From Chloroflexota bacterium (GTDB taxonomy: Bacteria > Chloroflexota > Dehalococcoidia > Tepidiformales > Tepidiformaceae), in the NCBI GenBank assembly GCA_021823905.1, contig JAKALX010000116.1, forward strand, positions 1 to 9,664: DNA of 9,664 bases. Reading direction: 5' to 3'. Both the position numbers and the translations under genes were made by a program. Below, piece after piece: positions 4,564 to 9,664 of the stretch (positions within the stretch are counted from its first letter, which is position 1; each line of letters opens with the position of its first letter). A model generated the notes under the pieces. The model made no database searches, was not told the origin of the DNA, and worked only from the letters and a program-made list of their open reading frames with translations.

Positions 4564-6891
4564 TCAGTTGGCGGTCGCGGCGATCGTCCAGGTGAGCGAG
4601 CTACCGGGCGTGATCGCGACCCAGTAGATCAGCCCGTGCGTGAACGTCGTGAAGTCGTTCGCGCCCGGAGTGCTCGCGCCGGCCGGGAACCACGCTTTGT
4701 AGGCCTGGATGCTTGCGTTCCACCAGAGGATCTCCGTCACGCGGCTCAGGATGCTGTTGAGCTGCGTGTTCGTCGAAGAGCCCGAAAGCGCCGTCCCGAT
4801 GTCCGTCCCGCTCGCGCCGTTCCAGACGAACAGCGTCCACGTCGCGTAAAGCGTGTATGAGGTCGTCGCTGCCGCCGTGTTGGTGAAGTTGTCCGCCGTC
4901 GTGTTCGTGCTCGATCCAGCGGCGTTCGTCACGATGACGTCCACCGTCCCGGTGCCAAGCCCCGCCGGGACCGTCGCCGAGATCTGCGTGTCGCTGCTCA
5001 CCGTGAACGTCGCGGCCACGCCCCCGAACCGTACGTACAGCGCGCCCGTGAAGCCGCTGCCCGTGATGATCACGCTCGTGCCCGCCGTCCCGCTCGACGG
5101 CGAGACGCCCGAAACCGTCGGCACACCCGTACCCGTGAAGGTGAAATTGTCGTTGACCGTGTTCGGGCTGCTCCCCGCCAGCGTCGTCACGATGACGTCG
5201 AACGTCCCGGCCGAGTGCGCTGGCGAGATCGCCTGGATCGTGTTCACGTCCTGCACCGTGTAGCTCACGGCTGCGGTGCCCCCGAACGTCACCGACTGCA
5301 CATTCGTGAAGTTCGCCCCCGAGATCACCACATATGTCAGCGGCGAGCCCGAAGCCGGCCCCGAGTTCGGTGTGACGGAATAGACGGCCGGAAGCACGCC
5401 GATGCCATAGGTGAACGACACTCCCGTGGGCAGCCCGTTCACGTAGACCGTGTAGGTGCCGACGGTGGGATGGGCGCCCGTTGTGCACGTCACGTAGAAG
5501 TACGTCGGGACCACCGAGTAGCAGGAAACGCCGTCAATCGTGACCGTTGTCACGCCGCCGAGGTTCGTGCCCGTGAGCTGGATTGGTGTTCCGCCGAGGG
5601 TCGAGCCGCTGATCGGCGTGATCCCCGTCACGTTCGTGTAGCCGGTTCCATAGGTGAACGTCACACCGCTGGCCGCGAAGTTCACAACTACGGCGTACGT
5701 ACCAGAACCTGGGTGGGCGCCCGTCGTGCAGGTGACGTAGGAGTAGGTCGCGACGATCGAGTAACAGGAGACGCCGTCAATCGTGACGCTCGACACGAGA
5801 TTCAGGTTCGTGCCGGTCAACTGGATCGAGGTGCCGCCCGTCGTCGGGCCGCTCGGCGGGTTGATGCTCGCGACGGAGATGACCGCCGACGTGTAGGTGA
5901 ACTTGTCCTGCAACGTCGCCGGGCTCGTCGCCGACCCGTTGTTCACAAGGATGTCCACGGTCCCTGCCCCGGTCGGCGCGACGGCTGTGATGGACGTGTT
6001 GCTCCAGACCGTGCAGGACGTCGCGGGGGTGCCGCCGAACGTCACGCCCGTTGGACAGGTTGTTCCCGTGAAGTTTGTTCCGATTAGCGTGACCGATTGC
6101 CCGATGGGTCCGGAAGCGGGCGAGACACTCGTAACCGTGGGACCGTTCGTCACCACGAAGCGGTCATTCACGGAAGTCGGGCTTGGGCTGCCATTATTCA
6201 CGACGATGTCGTACGTGTTCCCAATCGTGAGCCCGCCAGGCACCGTGACCGTCAGTTGCCCCGAGTTCACGAACGTCTTGGTCGCAGCCGTCGTTGGCGT
6301 GCCGACGAACGCGACGGTCGAGCCGCCCGTGAAGTTCGTCCCGAGCACCGTGACCGACGTGCCCATCGGCCCGCTCGCTGGCGAGACGCTGGTCACCGTG
6401 GGACTCCCCACGCTAACGATCGTGACCGTCACAACCGCTGAGGCGCCGCCGTTGATTGTGCCGCCGTCACTAACCGAATACGAGGTCGCGCACGGAAGCG
6501 AGAAGGTTACGGTGAATGTGTTCCCGACTGTTGCGCCCGGAAGGGCGGTCACGTTCAGCGTTCTTGGCGACGCGCTCATAGTCAGGTTGCCGAAGAAGGG
6601 GAGCGAGACGTCAGCAGGGTTGCCGGCGGCAGAGTAGCAGACGTCCGGCGGTCGAGCGGTGACTCCGTCAGTCGTCCCGTTCGTGACGGCGGAGTACGAG
6701 ACTTGGATGCCCACTGTCCCGCCGGGCACCACGGAGTAACTGGTGGGGACGGTGTAGGTGCCAGACCCTGCTGTGCCCGCGGCTAAGGCCGGCCTCGTGC
6801 CCACCCCGATCGCTGCGCTGACCGCGACAACCGCCAGGAACACAAGAACAAGCGATGGCCGCCGTGCGGCTCCCAGAGTTTGCGTATTCAT
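4564..6891 (-). CDS. Secreted multi-domain IPT/TIG repeat protein with Trp-rich C-terminal module
   Basis: This 775-aa exported protein starts with a Sec signal peptide: Arg10-Arg11, hydrophobic core about 13-30, likely cleavage near ALA-AG at 36-39. An N-terminal beta-rich domain follows (about 40-162, with Cys85 and Cys134). Then come six IPT/TIG Ig-like repeats at about 164-249, 250-336, 337-416, 417-498, 499-588 and 589-672, each with P-SG-xxG then a V-F-G-T-type strand. Repeats 3 and 4 are close copies and each has a Cys pair (Cys376/388 and Cys457/469). The end (675-775) is a distinct module rich in Trp (685, 690, 723, 724, 734, 757, 768), with PGANDF and GLIYWV. No membrane anchor or LPXTG is seen at the C-terminus. 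Such proteins usually mediate surface binding or adhesion, but the ligand is unknown. The ATG at 6891 directly precedes the signal peptide; an in-frame GTG at 6894 is equally possible. Composition is unusually Thr/Val/Ser/Gly-rich. Confidence 0.85.
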   Translation of the reverse strand: MNTQTLGAARRPSLVLVFLAVVAVSAAIGVGTRPALAAGTAGSGTYTVPTSYSVVPGGTVGIQVSYSAVTNGTTDGVTARPPDVCYSAAGNPADVSLPFFGNLTMSASPRTLNVTALPGATVGNTFTVTFSLPCATSYSVSDGGTINGGASAVVTVTIVSVGSPTVTSVSPASGPMGTSVTVLGTNFTGGSTVAFVGTPTTAATKTFVNSGQLTVTVPGGLTIGNTYDIVVNNGSPSPTSVNDRFVVTNGPTVTSVSPASGPIGQSVTLIGTNFTGTTCPTGVTFGGTPATSCTVWSNTSITAVAPTGAGTVDILVNNGSATSPATLQDKFTYTSAVISVASINPPSGPTTGGTSIQLTGTNLNLVSSVTIDGVSCYSIVATYSYVTCTTGAHPGSGTYAVVVNFAASGVTFTYGTGYTNVTGITPISGSTLGGTPIQLTGTNLGGVTTVTIDGVSCYSVVPTYFYVTCTTGAHPTVGTYTVYVNGLPTGVSFTYGIGVLPAVYSVTPNSGPASGSPLTYVVISGANFTNVQSVTFGGTAAVSYTVQDVNTIQAISPAHSAGTFDVIVTTLAGSSPNTVNDNFTFTGTGVPTVSGVSPSSGTAGTSVIITGSGFTGALYVRFGGVAATFTVSSDTQISATVPAGLGTGTVDVIVTNAAGSSTNTTADNFTNTAAATTSYTLYATWTLFVWNGASGTDIGTALSGSSTNTQLNSILSRVTEILWWNASIQAYKAWFPAGASTPGANDFTTFTHGLIYWVAITPGSSLTWTIAATAN
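5398..5883 (-). repeat. Tandem duplication encoding TIG repeats 3 and 4
   Basis: Two adjacent units (5644-5883 and 5398-5643; 80 and 82 codons) share long identical or near-identical peptide stretches: IQLTGTNL, VTIDGVSCYS, YVTCTTGAHP and GVxFTYG. The DNA is also close, for example both contain GACGCCGTCAATCGTGAC or its near copy. The other four TIG repeats are much more diverged, so this looks like a comparatively recent internal duplication. Confidence 0.8.
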
Positions 6892-7087
6892 CACGAAAGC
6901 ATTTCCTCCCGCTTCAGGGGCGCCCCGACAAACGCCAACAATGCCCCGCCACAGGGCCTCGCTGCTCACAATACTCCCTCTGTAAACAGTATGCTAACGA
7001 ATTATGTCTCAAATGTGCGACGAATTCGTGACGTGGATGGCTTGAAATCCGTGGAACGCGGCCCACGCCGCCCTCGCTGCTCCCCCC
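6892..7087. promoter_or_regulatory. AT-richer divergent spacer upstream of the TIG gene
   Basis: No gene is supported here. By hand count 6961-7060 is 47% G+C and 6971-7020 is 38%, far below the surrounding coding DNA. For the minus-strand TIG gene there is a strong Shine-Dalgarno (GGGAGG, 6910-6905), 10 nt from a GTG and 13 nt from the ATG. A GGGGCGCCCC palindrome lies at 6917-6926 in its leader. Candidate promoter pieces are TTGAGA (7012-7007) and CATAAT (7006-7001), but they do not form a properly spaced pair, so the TIG promoter is not fixed. A 10-bp palindrome, ACGAATTCGT, lies at 7020-7029. No riboswitch was recognised. Confidence 0.5.
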
Positions 7088-7115
7088 GATTCGCAGCGGC
7101 GTCTCACTGCGAATC
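7088..7115. repeat. 9-bp inverted repeat upstream of vapBC
   Basis: GATTCGCAG (7088-7096) and CTGCGAATC (7107-7115) are perfect inverted copies separated by 10 bp. It may be an operator half-site pair about one and a half helical turns apart, or an RNA hairpin for transcripts entering from the left. It lies 36 bp upstream of the vapB -10, and its right arm overlaps the first CTCACTG copy. Confidence 0.7.
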
Positions 7116-7147
7116 ATTCTTCTCACTGAGAAGTGCTCTGCTCACTG
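7103..7147 (+). repeat. Three CTCACTG direct repeats at 19-bp period in the vapBC control region
   Basis: CTCACTG occurs at 7103-7109, 7122-7128 and 7141-7147, with starts exactly 19 bp apart each time. The first two copies match over TCTCACTGnGAA. The last copy ends 3 bp before the vapB -10. The middle copy is embedded in the 15-bp palindrome CTTCTCA-C-TGAGAAG (7119-7133). Regularly phased sites over a promoter are typical of cooperative repressor binding, and antitoxin-toxin complexes repress their own operons this way. The binding protein is inferred. Confidence 0.7.
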
Positions 7148-7156
7148 TGCTACGAT
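7148..7156 (+). promoter_or_regulatory. Extended -10 promoter of vapBC
   Basis: TGCTACGAT fits the extended -10 form TGnTAnnnT, with TACGAT at 7151-7156 and 6 nt to the vapB ATG. No good -35 is seen at 16-18 bp, which extended -10 promoters tolerate. There is no Shine-Dalgarno before the ATG, so a leaderless mRNA is likely. Confidence 0.5.
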
Positions 7157-7162
7157 GAACCC

Positions 7163-7483
7163 ATGACACCGCTCCCTCGCCGGCACGTCACCCGTATCGG
7201 CAAACGCAACCAGGTGACCATCCCCGCGGCCATGCTCCGCAAACTCGGCCTCGCCCCCGGCGAGCAGGTCGAAATCACCGTTGACGAGGATGGCCGGCTC
7301 GCCGTGGCGAAGGTCGAAGACCCCTTCGAGCGCCTCCGACGGCTCCGGGAAAGCCTTGCTCTCCCTGCAACCTCGAACGACCAGCTGGTCGAGATCGTCC
7401 ACGAGGCCCGCCGCGAACATGCGGTGGCGGCCGCCCGCAAGTATCAGCGGACCATAAGCGAGCACGATGAACGCCGTCGTTGA
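7163..7483 (+). CDS. AbrB-type antitoxin (VapB-like)
   Basis: This 106-aa protein carries an N-terminal SpoVT/AbrB swapped-hairpin DNA-binding domain at about 8-50 (VTRIGKRNQVTIPAAMLRKLG, then PGEQVEITVDEDGRLAV). A charged helical C-terminus (about 53-106) follows, which in this class wraps around and inhibits the toxin. It would neutralise the PIN toxin encoded next and, with it, repress the operon through the repeats just upstream. The ATG at 7163 is preferred over an upstream GTG/ATG in the same frame because it follows an extended -10 by 6 nt and starts just before the conserved domain. The stop overlaps the toxin gene by 17 nt, the usual arrangement for coupled antitoxin and toxin. Confidence 0.9.
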   Translation: MTPLPRRHVTRIGKRNQVTIPAAMLRKLGLAPGEQVEITVDEDGRLAVAKVEDPFERLRRLRESLALPATSNDQLVEIVHEARREHAVAAARKYQRTISEHDERRR

Positions 7484-7886
7484 CGCGAGCGTCTTGCTGC
7501 GGCTCTTGCTTCCTGGTGATCCAGCGCGGGTGGCCGCCGTCGAGGCATGTGTCAGGGCATCCGAGCGCGGCGGGCCGACGCTTGTCGTTCCGCCAACGAC
7601 GGTCAGCGAAATCACCTACGTCCTTCGCGGTCCGCGGCTTGCGCTGGGGCGGGCGGAGACGGCCGAGGCGGTGCGCTTCCTTCGCGCCCTTCCCCTTCGC
7701 TTTCTCGATGACGACGTCGTCGACCACGCCGTGGCACTCTACGACGCGGTTCACGACGACTGGGACGATTGCATGGCGGCGGCGTACTCCGTTCTGCGAG
7801 CGGATGGCGAACTTCTCGCGTACGATCGGGACTTCGACCGCATCCCCGGCATCAGACGATTCGAGCCCCCGTTGGTGACTTCGTGA
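7467..7886 (+). CDS. PIN-domain ribonuclease toxin (VapC-like)
   Basis: This 139-aa PIN-domain protein is the normal length for VapC. Acidic residues at the expected places include Asp6 (VVDASVLL), Glu48 (TTVSEITYVL), Asp101 (DDWDDCMAAAYS) and Asp120/Asp122 (LLAYDRDFDRI). These bind Mg2+ for RNA cleavage; known VapCs cut tRNA or rRNA, but the target here is unknown. The usual Ser/Thr before the last acidic motif is replaced (LAYD), a mild deviation that some active PIN proteins share. The start lies inside the antitoxin gene and the stop overlaps the following small gene by 4 nt (GTGA). The toxin looks intact. Confidence 0.92.
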   Translation: MNAVVDASVLLRLLLPGDPARVAAVEACVRASERGGPTLVVPPTTVSEITYVLRGPRLALGRAETAEAVRFLRALPLRFLDDDVVDHAVALYDAVHDDWDDCMAAAYSVLRADGELLAYDRDFDRIPGIRRFEPPLVTS

Positions 7887-8152
7887 CCGATCCCGAACCC
7901 CTCCACTACGCCGCCTTCTGCGCCTTCTTGAAGATGACCCTCGACTCGAAGCAGCACGGCGGCGTTGTCAACCTCTGCACCCACGTCATTCGCGACGGCA
8001 TGCAGTGCGTCGGCCCCTTCCTCGACGACCACGAGACAAGTTGCGGTATCTGGGAGCTCAGGCCTGGCACGAACCCCTCGCCGCTCGGCGAGAGCCGGCC
8101 CTCCCTCTCTCGCGTCTACGCCGCCCAGCAGCGCCCTCGCCCGCGCGAGTAG
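7883..8152 (+). CDS. Small Cys/His-rich protein coupled to vapBC, function unknown
   Basis: From a GTG overlapping the vapC stop (GTGA) runs an 89-aa reading frame ending at TAG 8150-8152. Third codon positions are strongly G/C biased and the downstream end is natural, which argues for a real gene. The core (30-58) has Cys32, His34, Cys42, His50 and Cys54 (CTHVIRDGMQC, then HETSC), a plausible zinc-binding knuckle; Cys13 lies earlier. The C-terminal third is rich in Pro, Arg and Ser and looks disordered. There are no signal or membrane segments. I do not recognise a family. The 4-nt overlap suggests it is translated with the toxin, so it may be a third operon component or simply a passenger. 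The GTG is the only start fitting the overlap. Confidence 0.65.
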   Translation: MTDPEPLHYAAFCAFLKMTLDSKQHGGVVNLCTHVIRDGMQCVGPFLDDHETSCGIWELRPGTNPSPLGESRPSLSRVYAAQQRPRPRE

Positions 8153-8205
8153 ACCGCTCGTCCTTCTTCGCCTTCAACCTGGCTCGAAGCGCGGTTGTTT
8201 CCCGA

Positions 8206-8244
8206 CTCGCTCCCCTCTCCCGCTGGGCGGGAGAGGGGAGCGAG
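8206..8244. repeat. 18-bp perfect inverted repeat, dispersed-repeat-like, probable bidirectional terminator
   Basis: CTCGCTCCCCTCTCCCGC (8206-8223) and GCGGGAGAGGGGAGCGAG (8227-8244) form a perfect 18-bp stem with a TGG loop, followed by GGTGAGGG. It sits between the convergent 89-aa gene and the SDR gene, 8 nt past the SDR stop. It has no T-run. From memory, CCCTCTCCCGC...GCGGGAGAGGG with a TGAGGG tail is a widely dispersed intergenic repeat type in many high-GC bacteria, so it is probably one copy of a multi-copy element as well as a transcript end. Confidence 0.7.
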
Positions 8245-8252
8245 GGTGAGGG

Positions 8253-9203
8253 CTACTGCTTCGGCGCCGTCGGTGGCTGCGGATTGACCACACCCGCGCC
8301 GAGCGTGCCGGGGAACACAGCCGCCAGCGTGTCGAGCGTCCATCCGCCCTCGCGGTAGATCGTCCGCTCGCGCTGGGGCTGGCTCATGAGGCTGATCTCG
8401 TTCCCGCCGACGATGAAATCGCGGCCGTTGATGTTCGCCGCGGCATCGGTGCACAGGTACACCACCAGCGGCGCGATCAGCTCCGGCGCCATCTGCGAGA
8501 TCGCTCCAACCGCGTCTCCGACGCCGGTGTTCTCAACCGGATTCCCGGCTGCCGCTGTCTGCTGCCGCCGAACCCGGGCAGCCTCCATCTCCGGGCTCAA
8601 CGTCAGGCGCGTCGCCGCTCGCGGCCGGATCGCGTTCGCCGTAACCCCATAGCGGCCCAGGTCCAGCGCGAGCGTCCTCGTCAGCCCGACGATTCCCTCT
8701 TTCGCTGCAGAATAGTTCGCCTGCCCCATGTTCCCCAGGCCGGATTCCGACGACGTGCTCACAATCCGCCCGCTGCGTTGCTGCCGGAACACCATCGCCG
8801 CGTGCTTCGTGATCGTGAAGTGGCCCTTGAGGTGAACCGCGATAACCGCGTCCCACTCCTCTTCGGTCATGTTGAAGACCATCTTGTCGCGAAGGATCCC
8901 CGCGTTGTTGACGAGGATGTCCAGGCGGCCCCATGTGTCGAGCGCCTGCTTCACCATCGCCTCGCCGTCCGCCATCGAGGCGACGTTGCCGTAGTTCGCC
9001 GCCGCGTCTCCGCCCATCTTCTTGATCTCGCGAACCACCTCGTCTGCCGGCGACCTGTCCCCGCCGTCCCCGGCGGCGCTCCCGCCAAAGTCGTTGACGA
9101 TGACGCGCGCGCCCTGCTCGGCGAGCAGTAGCGCTTCCCCGCGGCCGATCCCCCGGCCCGCGCCGGTAACGATCGCGACCTTTCCTTCGAGCCTGCCGGC
9201 CAT
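8253..9203 (-). CDS. SDR-family dehydrogenase, MFE-2/17beta-HSD4-like (3-hydroxyacyl-CoA type)
   Basis: This 316-aa classical short-chain dehydrogenase has all its motifs: TGAGRGIG (13-20) for NAD(P), NNAG (99-102), the catalytic Ser at 151/152 (VSTSSESG) and YSAAK with Tyr164 and Lys168. The stretch VNDFGGSAAG, then VREIKKMGGDAAANYGNVA, resembles the (R)-3-hydroxyacyl-CoA dehydrogenase part of peroxisomal multifunctional enzyme 2. NAIRPRAATRLT is the form seen in its bacterial relatives. A role in fatty acid, steroid or other acyl-CoA oxidation is likely, but the substrate is unknown. Residues 265-316 form a tail beyond the core SDR fold. The ATG at 9203 is fixed by AGGAGA 5 nt upstream; the 131 open codons before it are low-complexity antisense. 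It is monocistronic here. Confidence 0.9.
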   Translation of the reverse strand: MAGRLEGKVAIVTGAGRGIGRGEALLLAEQGARVIVNDFGGSAAGDGGDRSPADEVVREIKKMGGDAAANYGNVASMADGEAMVKQALDTWGRLDILVNNAGILRDKMVFNMTEEEWDAVIAVHLKGHFTITKHAAMVFRQQRSGRIVSTSSESGLGNMGQANYSAAKEGIVGLTRTLALDLGRYGVTANAIRPRAATRLTLSPEMEAARVRRQQTAAAGNPVENTGVGDAVGAISQMAPELIAPLVVYLCTDAAANINGRDFIVGGNEISLMSQPQRERTIYREGGWTLDTLAAVFPGTLGAGVVNPQPPTAPKQ

Positions 9204-9208
9204 CCCTG

Positions 9209-9214
9209 TCTCCT
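9209..9214 (-). promoter_or_regulatory. Shine-Dalgarno of the SDR gene
   Basis: AGGAGA on the minus strand, 5 nt before the ATG at 9203. It sets the start, since the frame remains open upstream to 9596. Confidence 0.8.
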
Positions 9215-9267
9215 GATTCGTTGTGCGCCCCGCGAGCGCCCATTGGCTGTCGGGGCGGAGCGAACGC

Positions 9268-9276
9268 ACTCTAGCA
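9268..9276 (-). promoter_or_regulatory. Possible extended -10 promoter of the SDR gene
   Basis: Minus-strand TGCTAGAGT fits TGnTAnnnT (TAGAGT at 9273-9268). It would give a leader of roughly 58 nt containing the Shine-Dalgarno. No -35 match is seen at 17 bp. Confidence 0.35.
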
Positions 9277-9311
9277 CCCACCCCGCTGCGCGCGCTACGA
9301 ACCTCGGCGGC

Positions 9312-9353
9312 AATCGCAAATCGACAATCGCCAATCGTCAATCGACAATCCCC
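9312..9353. repeat. Heptanucleotide tandem repeat, six units of AATCGNC type
   Basis: Six consecutive 7-bp units: AATCGCA, AATCGAC, AATCGCC, AATCGTC, AATCGAC and AATCCCC. It fills the spacer just upstream of the PIG-L-like gene. Its units also supply a -35-like TCGACA (9321-9326) and a -10-like GACAAT (9344-9349) exactly 17 nt apart. This heptamer class is known from memory as an intergenic repeat in several phyla; it is the second heptamer repeat in this window. Confidence 0.85.
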
Positions 9354-9356
9354 TCG

Positions 9357-9664
9357 GTGCCAACTCTCCTCGCCTTCATCCCCCACCCGGACGACGAGTC
9401 CTACTCCTTCGCCGGGACCGTCGCCCTCGCGGCACGCGCTGGATGGGCGTGCCTCATTCAGTGCGCTTCCTCCGGCGAGGCAGGTGAGCGCTACGACGGC
9501 GGCCCGCAGGGGACGGACGCGCTCGCGAGGGCCCGCGAAGGCGAGCTCGCCCGGTCGTGCCGGGTGCTCGGCGCCGAACCTCCCACCCTCTGGCATCTGC
9601 CCGATGGCGGCGTCAGCGCTTGCGAGTCCCAGGCGCCGCGGGTCGCCGCTGCCATCCGCTCGGT
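9357..9664 (+). CDS. PIG-L/LmbE-family deacetylase, N-terminal part (cut by window edge)
   Basis: A GTG at 9357 opens 102 codons with no stop before the right edge. Residues 3-14 read TLLAFIPHPDDE, the PIG-L/LmbE signature (usually AHPDDE), whose His10 and Asp13 bind zinc and whose Asp12 is the catalytic base in characterised members. CLIQCASSGEAGER (33-46), then ARAREGELARSCRVLG and LWHLPDGG, are also typical of the family. These enzymes deacetylate N-acetylglucosaminyl compounds such as mycothiol or bacillithiol precursors, lincomycin intermediates or chitin oligomers; the substrate here cannot be told. No other start codon lies in frame back to 9312, and there is no Shine-Dalgarno. A -10-like GACAAT ends 7 nt before the GTG, inside the heptamer repeat. 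Confidence 0.88.
   Translation, partial: MPTLLAFIPHPDDESYSFAGTVALAARAGWACLIQCASSGEAGERYDGGPQGTDALARAREGELARSCRVLGAEPPTLWHLPDGGVSACESQAPRVAAAIRS

Noticed and set aside
5215..6637. Long plus-strand open frames across the TIG gene
   Set aside because: They are antisense to a well-supported secreted protein with signal peptide and six repeats. Their Val/Thr/Pro-rich or Arg-rich peptides mirror its codons.
6892..6990. Riboswitch in the TIG gene leader
   Set aside because: I checked by eye for c-di-GMP-I and cobalamin-type conserved cores and found none; only a 10-bp palindrome and a Shine-Dalgarno are visible.
6880..7158. A 92-codon plus-strand frame upstream of vapB
   Set aside because: It covers the TIG start and leader, an AT-rich spacer and the operator array, and has no family features.
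9312..9353. CRISPR array
   Set aside because: Units are 7 bp with no spacers; this is a short tandem repeat. No other candidate array is present.
9204..9596. N-terminal extension of the SDR protein by 131 codons
   Set aside because: It reads through the heptamer repeat and the antisense of the PIG-L gene, and the SDR fold starts just after the ATG at 9203 with its own Shine-Dalgarno.

Overview
The window looks like chromosomal DNA from a high-GC bacterium. The best guess is Chloroflexota (Dehalococcoidia/Tepidiformia-like). This rests on three things: the company kept by MtaB, an AmaP-like anchor, ScpB and a DUF503 protein; a secreted TIG-repeat protein ending in a Trp-rich module I associate from memory with Chloroflexota; and strong G/C bias at third codon positions. 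No species can be named from sequence alone. I see no rRNA, tRNA, CRISPR array, phage gene or transposase.

Layout, left to right. Minus strand: the N-terminal part of an XRE-family repressor leaving the left edge, with a 16-bp dyad inside its promoter; a tandem two-domain Nudix hydrolase; a GerW/YtfJ-family protein with a C-terminal membrane segment. Plus strand, divergent from gerW: a tight four-gene operon of mtaB (tRNA methylthiotransferase), an AmaP/Asp23-like membrane protein, scpB and a DUF503 protein, with overlaps or gaps of only 1-8 nt and a closing hairpin. Minus strand: a 775-aa secreted protein with six IPT/TIG domains. After an AT-richer divergent promoter region, plus strand: an AbrB-type antitoxin, a PIN-domain toxin and a coupled 89-aa Cys/His-rich small protein. 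An 18-bp perfect hairpin then separates these from a minus-strand SDR dehydrogenase of the MFE-2/17beta-HSD4 type. Plus strand at the right edge: the start of a PIG-L/LmbE-type deacetylase.

The main non-obvious signals are regulatory. (i) Four genes (XRE, Nudix, mtaB, vapB) have a -10-like hexamer ending exactly 6 nt before the start codon and no Shine-Dalgarno, and a fifth (PIG-L) has 7 nt. This suggests leaderless transcripts, while gerW, amaP, the TIG gene and the SDR gene have clear Shine-Dalgarno sequences. (ii) The vapBC control region carries three copies of CTCACTG at an exact 19-bp period, a 9-bp inverted repeat and a 15-bp palindrome. (iii) A hairpin overlaps the amaP ribosome-binding site inside the end of mtaB, which could couple their translation. 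(iv) Two different heptanucleotide tandem repeats sit in intergenic spacers. Most genes are ordinary housekeeping or accessory types; the 89-aa protein coupled to vapBC is the least explained coding sequence.
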